The notes: generated by a model not told the origin, from the letters alone. Counted from the first letter of the stretch, positions 28,396-40,100 are shown. The stretch is DNA of 64,000 bases from Schizochytrium sp. CCTCC M209059 (GCA_000818945.1 KN805376.1:217201-281200), one strand, 5' to 3'. Translations and numbers: made by a program.

Positions 28396-30220
28396 TTTTA
28401 CGTAGCTATTCTAGAGGTGAAGACGACAAGCCCACCTTGACTTGCTGCTCGTTGGCGCTGTCAAGTCTTTGTCCCGTCACTTGGCGCTGCTACGAGGCCA
28501 CGCGAGGGCCCGAGCGGACCAAGGGGGGCCTGCTTGCTTGCTTTGGCTTGCTTTGGCTTGCTTTGGCTTGCTTTGGCTTGCTTTGGCTTGCTTTGGCTTG
28601 CTTAGGCTTGCTAGCCTCGAGGCGGCGCGGGGCGGCCCTGGTGTCGGCAACTGCTAGGACGAATGCCGCCGTTCGGGTTTTGCCCGGCTGCGCTCTGCAG
28701 GCTGGCCTGGCTGATCTTCGTTCCATTCCATCAGACCATGGCAACTGCAGCGAGTGGTAAACGAGTGCACACGTCGATTACCCAGTGCACCTGCCTGCAG
28801 TGAGGTATAGCGCGATCGCGAGAGCCGCGGTGGACACCCTCTTTCCCTCCCTCGCTCGCCGTGCTGCTTCCAGCCCACACCCAGCGGCGCCTCTGATGTA
28901 CCGAGAGGGGACATGCGGAGGCTGTCTCGGGAGCTCGGGGGTGTTGTCTTTGTCTCTCGGGCTGTTAGTCTTTCTGTCTGTCTGTCTCTAGCCTAGTCGA
29001 AGGGCGGCATGCAGTAGGCCGAGGCGTGCGTGTCGCTCTTGAAGGGCGTGGGGATGGAGGACGAGCTTGGCCCCGTCGGCCTGCCAGGGGTGGCCACGGT
29101 GGCGGCCACGGCGGCGGGGGCGAGATCGAGCCCGACTTTAGAAAAGCGACGGAGCTGGAGGGACGAGGATGGATGGGCGAGCCAGGGATGCGGGGATAGC
29201 CAACTGATTGATGGTGGCAGCCGGCGCGGCCATCGCCGAGATGGTGAGGAGATCTTGAGAATTTGGAGAAGCGCCGGGGCGCTCTTGGATGATGGTAAGG
29301 AACCAAAGGTATCATCTTTTGGTCGAACGTTTTATTCCTTTTTGGGTGTCGTTGTCGTTGTTGTTGTCGTTGTTGTTGTTATTATTATCATTGGGGTTGT
29401 GGTTGTGCGCGATGATGATAGCTCATCGAAGAGCTCCTCCAGCACGGCATCGATGCAATGAGGCCAGCACTGTACTTTCCGCACAGGTGGCTGGCTGGCT
29501 GACTGGCGCGGAGGTCTATCTGGTCGGTCACGAGTAGCTGGACTAGATGGCCCACGGGGACGCAAAAAGTACTACTGTATGTATAGGCCATACCTGCTCG
29601 CTGCGACAAAGTCGTAATTTATTGGCAAACGTCCGCTAGCTGGGTGGCTCGCCAGGCCAAATGAGACGAGCTGAAACTCGAAGTTCGAAGCTGGCCCGCG
29701 AGGATAGATATGAAAACAAAGGATGGTGCAGGCCTGCGACTGTACATACTTGTCTCGACGGAATTGTCAACGTTCACGAGTGGTGCAAAACGAATGACGA
29801 AACGACCGACTGACCGACCGGCCGGCCGAGCGACCGGTTTGGCCCAGCCGGCCGTCCACGAGCAGGCCCTCGTGCAAATCCTGTGAGCAAAGTGGCTGAC
29901 GGTGACTGACAATAAATATGCCTGCGCGACCACAAGCCAGGAAGCGGCCCCAGGCGGCTGGCTTCGTGGCGTGCGGCTAGCGTGCTTCAAGTTCAAGTTT
30001 CAAGAAGTTCAAGTTGTGGTCGCGCGTTCTCGTTCTTTCAACCGCCGCCGAAGCGCAGTGCTTGCCATTGCGTCGCGTTCTCTATCACGTCGTGTTCTCA
30101 AAGGTGCGCGCCCCGCTCCACGGTTAGGTTGAGCCCTTTGAGCAAAACTTGAAGAAGAGCGAGTACGAGGACGACGACGCGGACGAGGAGCACGAGGACG
30201 GACGGGAGAACGCGAGAGGC
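28396..30220. other. Divergent intergenic region with repeats
   Basis: 1.8 kb between the starts of MFS copy 2 and the EED-like gene. It contains a CTTTGGCTTG decamer array, a gtc/gtt-rich run at 29346-29400, cgaccgac/ccggccgg runs near 29810-29840 and a doubled caagttcaagtt (29988-30015). The 29030-29461 open frame is mostly repeat-derived valine and is not accepted as a gene. Confidence 0.45.
28532..28612. repeat. CTTTGGCTTG decamer array
   Basis: Six perfect 10-bp units (28541-28600) plus a variant cttaggcttg, preceded by tgcttgcttg. It starts about 137 bp upstream of the MFS copy 2 ATG, probably in its promoter or leader. Confidence 0.9.
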
Positions 30221-31558
30221 ATGCAGGCCTCCGAAGATGCCGCCGTGGCGGCGGCGGCGGCGGCAGCGCGCACAACCAGCTCCGCCGAGGAGCGCATTCT
30301 GAACCTTCAACTGCGCAAGATTGTCAAGGAAAACCATCTCGCTCCCGTGGAGATGCTTCAATACCATCCCAAGGAGAGCAACAAACACATGCTGGCCTCA
30401 GTGGGCGCCAGCCTCGTAAGCATCTACGACAATAGCCACTGTGGAGGCCACCTGGACCTTTCGTGCGTGCTGCAAAACGTTGAAACTGAGTACGCCAAGG
30501 GAGGCACGTTGTCTTGCCTCGCTTGGCTGCAACAGCCAGAAAACTGGGAAAATGAAGCCCTTTTGGCTTTTGCCGGCGAGTCTGGGGAGGTGAGCGTCAT
30601 GAGCGTGGCTCATTGTCGCGTGGTTGGGCTTTTCAAGGGCCACACGTCCGCCGTCAAGGATCTGGAGGCTCATCCGTGCCTTCCTGGTGTCGTCGTTTCC
30701 GTCGCTGACGACCAAACTGCGCGCGTTTGGAACGGTCTGCAGGAGCATGACTATGCCACACGCGAGCAAGAGCTCCGCCCAGCCTGTCTGGCTGTCTTTG
30801 ATATTGGCACGGATGTTCCAAGTAGCATAGCATGTCATCCATCCGGACAGAGCTTTGTCGTGGGCTACACGAGTGGCAGAGTCACTTTCTTTGATGCAGA
30901 CATAATGACCTCTTGGGAGTCTGCTGCAGAAACTCCTGCTCCTGCTACTCTTGCGGCTCCTGCGGCTCCTGCTGCTCCTACTTCCGCATCCGACGACCAC
31001 CATTGCAAGAGGTCTGCAAACGCTCGCGATCTTATTGCTCCGGGCAATGCTGCCATTGACAGTCTCGAGTTCATTGACGAGAATCGCGTTGCTATCCTTG
31101 ATGCGCGCGGTCGACTCGTGGTGCAGAACATGTTTGACTCCGAACCACTGGCCGTCATGTCTGTTCCGCACAGCTCTGATCCAACCATTCGCGCCGACTA
31201 CACAAACCATCGTCGCACACGCTTTGGCATTTCATCGTGCCGTCGCTTCATTGGTTGCGGAAACAATTGGGGCGAGGTTTATGTGTTTGACATTGAGAAA
31301 GCTGCGCAAATCCACATGATTGGAATGCCTCGTATTCGCTCGCCCGTGACCTCCTGCGCATTCATCCGTGACTGCTCAAGTGTGGCGATTGCCACGTCTG
31401 ATTCCATTCTATGGCGCTGGGACGCGGTGACGCCTGAACAGGTCCTTGTTGAAGCTGACGTTCTTGCTGCGTCGCCCGAAGCGACGACGAAAACAGTAGA
31501 CCTGAAGTCCAGCTCTGATTCTAGTGGACCGGAAGCTATGATCGTGGATGCCGCATAG
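30221..31558 (+). CDS. EED/ESC-like WD40 protein (Polycomb PRC2 component)
   Basis: 445 residues from ATG 30221; the frame extends upstream only through a TTG. After an Ala-rich stretch the protein matches the EED order: VKENHLAPVEMLQYHPKE (first blade; compare KEDHNQPLF in EED), LASVGASLVSIYD, LAFAGESGEVSVMSV, GHTSAVKDLEAHPCLPG then VVSVADDQTARVW, and the diagnostic C-terminal NNWGEVYVFDIE...RDCSSVAIATSDSILWRWD, matching the 'RDSSILI..DDASIWRWD' end of EED. EED binds H3K27me3 and activates the EZH2-type methyltransferase in the nucleus. An Ala/Pro-rich insertion near 245-265 is unusual. A generic WD40 protein is possible but less likely. Confidence 0.8.
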   Translation: MQASEDAAVAAAAAAARTTSSAEERILNLQLRKIVKENHLAPVEMLQYHPKESNKHMLASVGASLVSIYDNSHCGGHLDLSCVLQNVETEYAKGGTLSCLAWLQQPENWENEALLAFAGESGEVSVMSVAHCRVVGLFKGHTSAVKDLEAHPCLPGVVVSVADDQTARVWNGLQEHDYATREQELRPACLAVFDIGTDVPSSIACHPSGQSFVVGYTSGRVTFFDADIMTSWESAAETPAPATLAAPAAPAAPTSASDDHHCKRSANARDLIAPGNAAIDSLEFIDENRVAILDARGRLVVQNMFDSEPLAVMSVPHSSDPTIRADYTNHRRTRFGISSCRRFIGCGNNWGEVYVFDIEKAAQIHMIGMPRIRSPVTSCAFIRDCSSVAIATSDSILWRWDAVTPEQVLVEADVLAASPEATTKTVDLKSSSDSSGPEAMIVDAA

Positions 31559-31973
31559 GAAATTGGAAATAATAAAGTATAGAATCTTTTGGAAAGCTGT
31601 CACCAAGAGGAGATCGAGTCGCCAATGCGAGAGAGCTTTCTCTGTCTCTTCTTCTTTCTCTTGAGTCTGCTTCCCACATGCAGAGCGGATTGATTGTAAG
31701 CGTCGATGCTAAGCCTACAATTCGAAGAAAAAAATAAATCAACAGACTAAAATGCGAAGAGGACAGGTTAGTAATGTCCCAAATAACGGACACCTCAACA
31801 TGGAATGTCAAAGTCGTCCCAAATCATGAAAGCACATAAGCAAGCAAGTCCGCGGCATACGAGGTGTCGCGAAGACGCGCCCATTCTTGGTCTGTCACTT
31901 GGAGAGTTGATTGGCGTGCGTGGCGCAACTGCAAGGGAAAAAGAAAAGAAAAGAAAAGAAAAACGTCGAACAC
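31559..31973. other. Tandem intergenic region
   Basis: 415 bp between the EED-like stop and the next start. It has a poly-A signal at 31571, an AT-rich middle and (aaaag)n at 31939-31963 just before the next ATG. Confidence 0.4.
31571..31576 (+). terminator. Candidate polyadenylation signal AATAAA
   Basis: AATAAA 13 bp after the EED-like stop codon, in aaataataaagtata. Confidence 0.4.
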
Positions 31974-34900
31974 ATGACCAGCGATATTTCGCTCCTGCTT
32001 GCGCAAGTTGAAGCAGCTGTATCGAATCTAGAGGCCAGCGCGCAAACCACGGAAATTACTGCTTCTCCTACTACTACTGCTGCTGCTGCTGCTCCTACTG
32101 CAGTGTGGACCTTTGATGCTGACCCAATTCCCAAGCGCAAAAGGCCCGAGGATCGCCGCCCACGTTCCACCACTGACAATGAAGCACGCTACTGTTTACG
32201 AAAGGAAAAGCGCAAGCGTGAACCATTTGTGACGCCTGCTCCCGGACACTATAACCCTTGTCATGAGGCGGTGCTGCGAAAACCATCTGGCATCAAAATG
32301 GTCCAATCTTGCACGAAACGTCGTCAGATGCCGATCGCAAATGATCAAGGCAATTCACAGCCAGTCTTGCACACACAAGAAGATTTGGGCAAGGCTCTCG
32401 CAGCTTCCTCTCGCGTTCAAAAGCCACGCGGCGGCCGATTTGGACCAGAAAAGGGTCTTTTAGAAAAAAGAACGTCGAGACGATCAAATCGAGTAGCGAA
32501 CGGGCCTGGAGTAGGTCAATACAACCCCAGTCATCGTCTCGTGGAGAAGAGGACTACAGGTCCAAGCTTTGCCCCACCAGGTGGAGCCAAGCTTGCAGAT
32601 TATGTGTCGAAACGCGAAATCCCTGCAATGAATGACAGCACGCCCAGCGCCGAGACTATGCAAGAAACCTTTATGCCATCTCTCGAGCGCGCATATCGCG
32701 CCACAGAAGCACGCGTGAAAGGCGTGGCTCGCTGGCAGTCTGTTACCTCTACTGCGGACATCTACAAGCGGCCCAAGTCACCCTCTGAAGAGCAAAACGA
32801 GGAAAAGACGATTGTGCATGAGGAATCTGTTATCGACGACCGTAATTTTGATCCGCTAAAGGCATGGCTTGCCTCCAAACCGAAGCGAGGCGCAGTTGCG
32901 TGGGTGCCAACTTCTTATCGAAAGCCTCTCTCGCCAACGAAGAAAAACGATACCACGATAAGGTCTCCGCAACAAGTCAGGCTGACCTCAGGCTTTTGCG
33001 CGCCTTCCAGCAGCTTTGCAAAACCTGTTGAACAATCTAAACAGCTCATCGCTCGCAACGCGCGTCAGATCGCCTCAGCCGCTAAACTAGGGCCCGGAGC
33101 TCACTTTGACGAGTCCACCTTTACTTCCTTTCAAAAATCACGAAAGGCGGGTCGTGACGAAAATACCAAGACGACTACGATGCAGTCTTTGAAAGTGGCG
33201 AAAACGAAACATCGCTCCTTAAAGCCTCCCCAAGAGACTCCGGGAGTCGGGACCTATGACACCCAGCGCGCATTCACTCTTACCCAAAGTCGAGTCCCTG
33301 GGGGCTCAAGCTCCTTTAAGGGTCCTCCGCGCTGGCCAAAGCCGCAAGGTCAGCCCGTGGCGGTGCAAGAGGACCTCAAACTAACCAAGACAGAGGATAG
33401 TGAGGAAGCAACAGCCTTCGCAGTCGATGTTTCCCATTCACCGGACGCAGAACCTTCAAGTCCTTCTTCTGAACGATCTCGATTTACGGATGAAGGCAAA
33501 CGCGAATCAAAGTGCTTTGACATTGACGAGTACGACTCCGCGGAAACGTCTTCACTGGGGAGCAGGTCTTGCACGAGCTATTCGAGCAGCAGCTCCGCCG
33601 ACTCAGATCAAGGCATGGAAGGTCTTGCTCAGCACTTGTTGCATGAGAAACCATCCTCGTGGGCGCGAAAACCGTTCATGGTCGAAGCAGATGCAAGGCG
33701 CGCGCTCATTCTGCAGCGACACATGCGTCGCAAAGCAAGCGAAAAAAGAGGGTCTGCGCGCTTTTTGCATCTCAATCAAGAAGCGGTTGAGCCTCGCCGC
33801 AACACACACGTTGTATCTATGGAAAGAGCAGAAGCCCAACGCGCCAAGCAGCGTGCCGCAAATGAAGCGACACGCGCCAAGATTAAGGCCGCAAGTGCAA
33901 CGCGTGCAGACCAAATACTGGAGGCCCTGGGAGTTGATCTCGACGCTGCGGAAATGCAAGCAGATACGTTTGCAACGACCCCCAATGACCCAAGTAAAAT
34001 CAAAGGGTTTACTTATCGAGAACCCGCGCCGCTTCCACCGCAAGCGCTTGAAGCTCAGATGCGACGAGAACTGGAAAACATGTATAGAGGACCAGGAACG
34101 TATGAAGCCGCGACGACACACCGCGAGTGGATCACCGACGACGACGACAACCGTCCCGCACTTATGTCACGCGCGACGGGTCGTGAGCGTGTCAGTGTGC
34201 GTCAAAAGGGCGCTCTTCGCACTATTGCATTCACAGAGGCTGACTTTCAGCAGCAAGATCCCGATCTTGCAGCCCTCGGTCCAGGACAATACCAGGTATC
34301 GTCACGCGTCAGTCGCTTTGGTGTCGATAAAAGCCGAGCCCCAGATATGGATCGAATGAACGCAACGTCACGGTTCGAAGAAGCGCAAGAGCTGGACAAT
34401 CATGTGCCAATATTGGAACTCGATGCGGCAAGCGCCAAGGAAAGGACCAAAAAGAAGGCTCCGGGTGCCGCTGGCTACGCCTTTTCCAAGCTCCCGTCAA
34501 ACAGACAAGGCAGCGCCAACACCAGGCAGCAGGACGATTCTTTCTCGAACATTGACTTTGGAAGTGGCGCGGGCGACGAGGCATTTCTTGATCTCGAACC
34601 TGACCGAGAAAAGTTCAAGTACAAACGAACTCAAGAACTCGTGCCAATGGACAAATTGCCGCAACGATTTTCACCAGATAAACGCGGACGAGGCGACGGA
34701 GATCGGCGATCAAAGGACGAACACGAAAATGAATATCTGGCTCTCGATCCTGAACGTGGTCGCGCTTTTCTTCGCAAGCGTTCCCGAGCTGCTAATATGA
34801 GCATGGGATCCCCACGCAACTTGCTTCCCGTACAGTTTCAAGATGAAATCGGGGAAGGTGATGAAGCATTGCCAGTAGTTTTCGAAAGCGAGCCTTTATC

Positions 34901-36203
34901 ACGAAACTTCGATGCTGTCAAACCTCGGGCAGTGCGTCACGTACCTGACTTTGCCAAGGCTCCAAAGAGGTTTCCTGATGCGGAAAGCGAGTCAAAAGCG
35001 AATCAGCCACGCTCGGATTATGACGTAGATGCGGGTCTTCGCATCACCAAACCGCGACAGGCAAGTGAAAGTGCAACTGTGGACATGCAGCGGCAACGGG
35101 GACGTTTTGATGAGGAAAAACGAGAGGCTGACCGACCCCGTTATCTAGATGCAGACTATGCTGGCGCAGAAAAGGGTCATGATTGTCTTGGCGGCCGAAA
35201 TGCAAAGGGTGCGCAGCGTCGGGGAGCGAGAAGCTTGCGGACGCTGGTAAATATGGCCAAATCAGCACCTCGTCAACTCGATGCAAAGAATGCCAAGGAG
35301 AAGAAAGCAGAAGATAATTCATCATTACAAACGGAGGAACTCGTACTTGATCCTTCAAGGGCAGACGCTCACGTGCGCCCCCGCCATATTCGAGGCGTTC
35401 TCGGCATGGATAAGTCGCAACCAAGGTGGGCGGAAAAGAGTGGAAACGACGTTGGTAAAGGGCCGAACTCGCCAAACCTAGTAGAGTTAGAAAAGGGTAT
35501 GGCGCAGCTTTCAATGCTAGGAAGGGCAGTACATCCGGCACCCAAGGGCCATGTGGACATGAGGAAGCAGCCCGGACGCCAAGTGAAAGAAGCACCTCCC
35601 GACATACTCTCCGAGATTGACGCGCGTGCAGCCCGGGACGCACCATCACAAAATCTACGCGTTGTGGGAGGCGTCATTCCTGCCGCCGACGATCGCGCAG
35701 CCCCAATGTCGGCACATGCAAGGGCCCTTGCAGAGCAAGGCAATGTTTTGGAGCTCAATCCAGATCCAACTCCATTGCTGAAGCGCAGAGCTGCAGGTAC
35801 CCTTGCAATGGAAACGCAGACGGGGAGGTCATCTCCAACGTGTGACATTCATTCTCCGGGCGTTCTCATGGCATCGCCGGTTCATCCCGATGTACGCGCA
35901 TCCGAGAATTTTCTTAAGCCTCGTGTAATTGGTGGCGCCGTTGGTCTTGAGACGGACGTGCCGAAACCGATTCTTATGCATCGGCAAGAAGAAAGAGCAC
36001 TTGAAGAGCGCACATTTAAGGTCAACCAAGCTGAGAAGAATGCTCAATTGCAAAAGGCCATCAGAAGCGAACGCAAGCAAGCCGTTGCTCGCGCACGAGG
36101 AGACAAGGAGAACGACTCGGGCAAACAAAGTAGGAAGCGTCCTCAGCCTACGACAAAAGTCAAGTCCGGCAAGACGATTCCGCGTGCGCAAAAAGTTTTG
36201 TAA
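31974..36203 (+). CDS. Sperm-tail PG-rich-repeat-like protein (flagellar)
   Basis: 1409 residues from ATG 31974; the longer frame begins at a TTG. The N-terminal half has spaced PGxGxY elements typical of SHIPPO/STPG repeats: PAPGHYNPC (about 88), GPGVGQYNPS (178), TPGVGTYDT (422), GPGTYEAA (706) and LGPGQYQVS (768). The C-terminal half carries a second, looser repeat: an 'LxLDPxR' unit followed by a basic stretch and a D/K-x-x-R-W/F element (for example LALDPERGRAF, LVLDPSRADAHVRPR, MDKSQPRW). Proteins of this kind line doublet microtubules in flagella. It is very charged and largely disordered. It implies a flagellated life stage. A general microtubule-associated protein is the alternative. 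Confidence 0.72.
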   Translation: MTSDISLLLAQVEAAVSNLEASAQTTEITASPTTTAAAAAPTAVWTFDADPIPKRKRPEDRRPRSTTDNEARYCLRKEKRKREPFVTPAPGHYNPCHEAVLRKPSGIKMVQSCTKRRQMPIANDQGNSQPVLHTQEDLGKALAASSRVQKPRGGRFGPEKGLLEKRTSRRSNRVANGPGVGQYNPSHRLVEKRTTGPSFAPPGGAKLADYVSKREIPAMNDSTPSAETMQETFMPSLERAYRATEARVKGVARWQSVTSTADIYKRPKSPSEEQNEEKTIVHEESVIDDRNFDPLKAWLASKPKRGAVAWVPTSYRKPLSPTKKNDTTIRSPQQVRLTSGFCAPSSSFAKPVEQSKQLIARNARQIASAAKLGPGAHFDESTFTSFQKSRKAGRDENTKTTTMQSLKVAKTKHRSLKPPQETPGVGTYDTQRAFTLTQSRVPGGSSSFKGPPRWPKPQGQPVAVQEDLKLTKTEDSEEATAFAVDVSHSPDAEPSSPSSERSRFTDEGKRESKCFDIDEYDSAETSSLGSRSCTSYSSSSSADSDQGMEGLAQHLLHEKPSSWARKPFMVEADARRALILQRHMRRKASEKRGSARFLHLNQEAVEPRRNTHVVSMERAEAQRAKQRAANEATRAKIKAASATRADQILEALGVDLDAAEMQADTFATTPNDPSKIKGFTYREPAPLPPQALEAQMRRELENMYRGPGTYEAATTHREWITDDDDNRPALMSRATGRERVSVRQKGALRTIAFTEADFQQQDPDLAALGPGQYQVSSRVSRFGVDKSRAPDMDRMNATSRFEEAQELDNHVPILELDAASAKERTKKKAPGAAGYAFSKLPSNRQGSANTRQQDDSFSNIDFGSGAGDEAFLDLEPDREKFKYKRTQELVPMDKLPQRFSPDKRGRGDGDRRSKDEHENEYLALDPERGRAFLRKRSRAANMSMGSPRNLLPVQFQDEIGEGDEALPVVFESEPLSRNFDAVKPRAVRHVPDFAKAPKRFPDAESESKANQPRSDYDVDAGLRITKPRQASESATVDMQRQRGRFDEEKREADRPRYLDADYAGAEKGHDCLGGRNAKGAQRRGARSLRTLVNMAKSAPRQLDAKNAKEKKAEDNSSLQTEELVLDPSRADAHVRPRHIRGVLGMDKSQPRWAEKSGNDVGKGPNSPNLVELEKGMAQLSMLGRAVHPAPKGHVDMRKQPGRQVKEAPPDILSEIDARAARDAPSQNLRVVGGVIPAADDRAAPMSAHARALAEQGNVLELNPDPTPLLKRRAAGTLAMETQTGRSSPTCDIHSPGVLMASPVHPDVRASENFLKPRVIGGAVGLETDVPKPILMHRQEERALEERTFKVNQAEKNAQLQKAIRSERKQAVARARGDKENDSGKQSRKRPQPTTKVKSGKTIPRAQKVL

Positions 36204-36261
36204 TCACTCAGACAAGCCAAAAGATTCGAAACCGGCAATCGTGCTCCGCCCAAGATTGGAA

Positions 36262-36966
36262 TCAGGTCTTGTCTTCTGATTCCGCATATGAAAAAACTCC
36301 TGTAACGCAGCAGAGACTCTCCAACTCAGCCTCAAGCTGCATCGGAAAGATGCCACTTCGCCTACAGTAAAAACATCCCGTTGCATCGAGAACAAAGTAT
36401 GATGAGAACTTTGAGCCAATGTCAAGGGGGTTCTGAGATTGAGCTTTGAGATGCTTGAGCAAGGCAAGGGTGTCCGGGCCATCCACAGCCAAAGGTCGGC
36501 TCATTTGAAATTCAACGTCTAGGGTTTCCATTGCTTGCCGCGTTTGACGCAAAGCCTGGGCTTTTTCTGCGCGCGACCGTTTGCGCCATAGTTTCCCTTT
36601 GTGCTCCGACTGCAAGACAACAATCTGGAGGGAATCGCGGAACCGCTGTTGAAGCTCGTTGAGCTCCTCGACATGAAGTCTGAGCTCTCCATCATTTTCG
36701 CTCTCACGAAGATCTTCGAGGCTGCAACCTGTGAGAAGGACTGCGCGCCCTCGCGACTTTCGCAGGTCCAAGAGCTGCTCTTGCGAGCTTTCTCTTCCGC
36801 GTCTTCGGACCAGAGTTAGCAAGGGTCGTAGCTGTGCTGCTTTCATGCCTGGCAGATGGTCCCTGTACGACTTTGCCTCCGCGCGGAACTGAGGCGCCAC
36901 CTGTTCGCCCGCGTCATCGCCCGAGGCCTCCTCCCTCCAGGCCTGCGCTGTCTCTTCCTTCGCCAT
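36262..36966 (-). CDS. Small coiled-coil protein of unknown function
   Basis: 234 residues from ATG 36966; a TTG further upstream extends the frame but is not needed. Residues 40-150 are rich in Arg/Glu/Leu with heptad-like spacing (LRLHVEELNELQQRF...), suggesting a coiled coil. The end has SSYFVLDATGCFYCRRSG, a compact segment that could be a small beta domain. It converges on the PG-repeat gene with 58 bp between stops. I recognise no family. An unrecognised intron at the 5' end is possible. Confidence 0.55.
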   Translation of the reverse strand: MAKEETAQAWREEASGDDAGEQVAPQFRAEAKSYRDHLPGMKAAQLRPLLTLVRRRGRESSQEQLLDLRKSRGRAVLLTGCSLEDLRESENDGELRLHVEELNELQQRFRDSLQIVVLQSEHKGKLWRKRSRAEKAQALRQTRQAMETLDVEFQMSRPLAVDGPDTLALLKHLKAQSQNPLDIGSKFSSYFVLDATGCFYCRRSGIFPMQLEAELESLCCVTGVFSYAESEDKT

Positions 36967-37181
36967 GTCAGCTGCCAACTTTCGATTCTGCCTCAAGCTT
37001 TGGTGCAAGCCTCGTCTCTATGTTAAGAGCAGGAGCCCAGTCGAACCTTTTCCGAAGAAGATGGTCACGGGCTGGCAACTTTGAGCTTTGAAAAAAAAAT
37101 TCGTAACGGTCACACAAAGAAAAACTAAAAATTACAGGAAAGAATGCGAGATTTTACGATCTTTTCGAGTTTCAAGCACAG

Positions 37182-40100
37182 TTAAAGCTGGTCTCCTTGT
37201 GGTTCGCCAATGATTGGAAAGGATGGCGTTGACACTGCGAGAAGAGGTTGCGAGTCCACGTCGCAAGCCTCAAGACGCACTGCAAGACGGAGTTTTTGTG
37301 AGCTTCCTTCTTCTTTTTCTTTTGGTTGATCAGAAGAAGAAGGAGAAGAAGCAATTTGCGATGCAGCTTGATCAAAGAAATCGCAAAGTGCAGGGACGTG
37401 AATCATGCATGTACCGACGTCCGGGACGTCTTTGGCGGTCGAAAACACAACGTTTTTTCTACAATCTGTGAGCTCGAGTGTGACACGAATGCAGGAAAAG
37501 CCTGGCGTCCCCGTGCAACGTGTTTCCCACCAGACCTCCATCGAAAACGCGCGTTCAAGCACGAGAGGGCTCTCTTGAAGTCGCAATGCGTCACGGCGCA
37601 AGGGTTTGAGCAGTGTAAGACAGCGCGTGCCGAGCTCCTGACTATGTGATTGACAGGCAGAGAGAAATGGGGGCGCTGGCACGAGCGACTCGGCCAAGGT
37701 TTTGCCAAAGCGAGCGTGGGAGAGGCTTGAGTCTGTTCTCGGCGAGAAAAGAGATGTAGACCTAGTCATTCGCGACGTCTGGGACTGCATATTATCGAGA
37801 CGAAGATTGTCAAGCGATGTTCGGAAGAATTGTAGCGAGTCAGATTCAGTAACCCTCGAAGGGTTGGCCACAGCATCATCGTCAAGCGAAACCATGGACT
37901 CGCTGTCGCTGTCGTTAGCATTGTCGTTGCGATTTGCAATGCCTTGAGCAGAAAAGTCAATCCGCCTTCTCTCGGGACTCGGCATGGCACCATCGAAAGC
38001 CCCGGCACGAGGACGGCGCGGGACACGATGCTGATTTCTGGGCGTGGGATGCTGCCGAAAATACGTAAGTCCTGTGCCACTTGAGCTTTCCAAATCGTCT
38101 TCGTCGTCAACGAGTGTAAAATCATCGTCTTCGTCCACGTCTTCGCCCTGGTCGGTCTCAGCGTCGTGGCGGGCAACAAGATTTTGCATACTGGCATCAT
38201 GGGTTTGCGTCGAATTTTGGCGCCAGGTTCGGGGACTATTACAGATTTCACAAATCCGAGATGACTCGCGAATATTCCAAAAGGTGCATTGTTCACATTC
38301 CCAGCCGCTCGGCTGGCGCAGACTTCGCACGTCCCTCGTGTTGCTCCCTAGACTGCGAAGCGAGGACGCGCGCGCTCCTCGACCAGGCTCGACGTGTGAC
38401 CTCGCTCGACGCCGTGGCTGCGAATCGCGCGTGAGATGAGCTTGAAAAGACTCTGGCGAGCTATAAATGACAGCATTGCGTCGCCGTCGCGGACCGACAG
38501 TAGACGAAGAATTCTGGCTTTGATCAGCATAGCGCTGCAAATGCGCACATGGCTTGCAAAGAACAGAGTTACACGTCAAGCACGTTCCTGGTGGACCTTG
38601 AATCTGCTCACAGCATGCGTCGCATTCAAAGACTCCTATAAGGCTCTCCTCAAAGCTCAACGCGTGTCCTTCGCGACACGTGAACGAAGTCTGGTTGGCC
38701 TCCAAGTCACCTTGTGAGGAGGCAGATATTTCGTCGCTGACCTGTGTAGAATGATGTTCTTGGGCGCTTGGGGGTTCCTCGAGAACCTCAAGAAGCGCGA
38801 CCTCTTCTAGGTCAGCCTGCGTTGCTGTTTCGGAGGGATTCCCGCCTTGAAGAACCTTGCGCTCACATTCAGGGCAACTAAGGTCAATTTTTCCCACAAC
38901 AAGGTCATCGCCACCTTGAGTCGAAGACGAGGTACTCTTGCCAAGATATCTGCGGCGCCCGGAACAGACAGAAAGAGCCGATGCTGAGCATGGACAGGGA
39001 CTCTCAAAGCGGTCTGCGAGCGAGAGTTCGGCGCTGCAGCCCACGCAACGACGAACTTGCTGGAAAAGCCCGAGCCTACAGCGAGCGAAATGGTTCGTGA
39101 CTCCTACGTTGGAACACGCCTGGCATTTGGCTTCTTGTTGGTTCTGCCAGCCACATAATGTGCATATCCATCGCTGCGGCATCGAACCTGCGACGATAAG
39201 AATTTCTTTGTCGCTTTGGCCGTCGGCAGGTCTCCTCGGGTTTTCAAGGAGCGGGCGAGAGAGTCTAGGAAACACTCCGTTTGTATCTTCGGCGAGTCGT
39301 AGAACTTCCTGCAGACGTTCAAGGGCCTGGCAGGACACCGTCGACAATTCACTTTGCAAAGGCGCAAGTACCGTTGCAAGCTCTAGAGCCTTCCGAACGC
39401 GCTGCCTCGCCCAAGGAGACTTTTTCCAAAGTTTTGCGCGCGTGGCATTGGCATCGTCGAGACCTATCGAAAGAGCAGGCCCTTCCACGGCATGCTGCAG
39501 CCGATCTGCAAGCTGAACGCATGCCCCAAGCTTGGCCGCAAAGAGAGCACGATGCGGGCCGTCGATCGATATGGTGTCTGTTAAGGGAGGTCTTTCTTTT
39601 AGCCCATCAAGGCCGAAAACCCAGTTTGCAGCCGTCGATGATTCTGCATTGAGGAAATAGGAAACCACAACGACCCACTTGAGCATGGCACGGCAATCCG
39701 CTAGAACGCGCAGAATCTTTTGTAAAAAGCCAAGCAGCGCGCGTTGAGGGCCATGAATTTGTGTCTCATTCTCGAGAGCGCGATCAAAATCTTGAGAAAC
39801 GTTTTTGGCCCACTGCGCGATTGCATCATGCTGATCATACTGCTTCACAAAGTGCGCCACGCGCTTACGAAGCTGATTTGCCTTGCGAAAGGCCTCCTCC
39901 TGCTCGGCGTTTCGCTTTCTTTCCTCGAGAGCACGGTCGCGAGTTTGGGCAAAGTCTTGTTGCATGGCAGTTCGGGCAGCGTCTTGGCGAGCGAGAACCT
40001 CATCTGTACGCTCGTCTGCGATTTTGCAGCGAAAAAACCCACCTGTCTCGGTCGAGTGATCCGCCCATGGCCCAAGACAAGCCCAGCAGTACTCGTGCTT

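Noticed and set aside
29030..29461. 143-codon ORF with a valine-rich putative membrane helix
   Set aside because: It starts at GTG and the helix comes from a gtc/gtt repeat; no conserved sequence around it.
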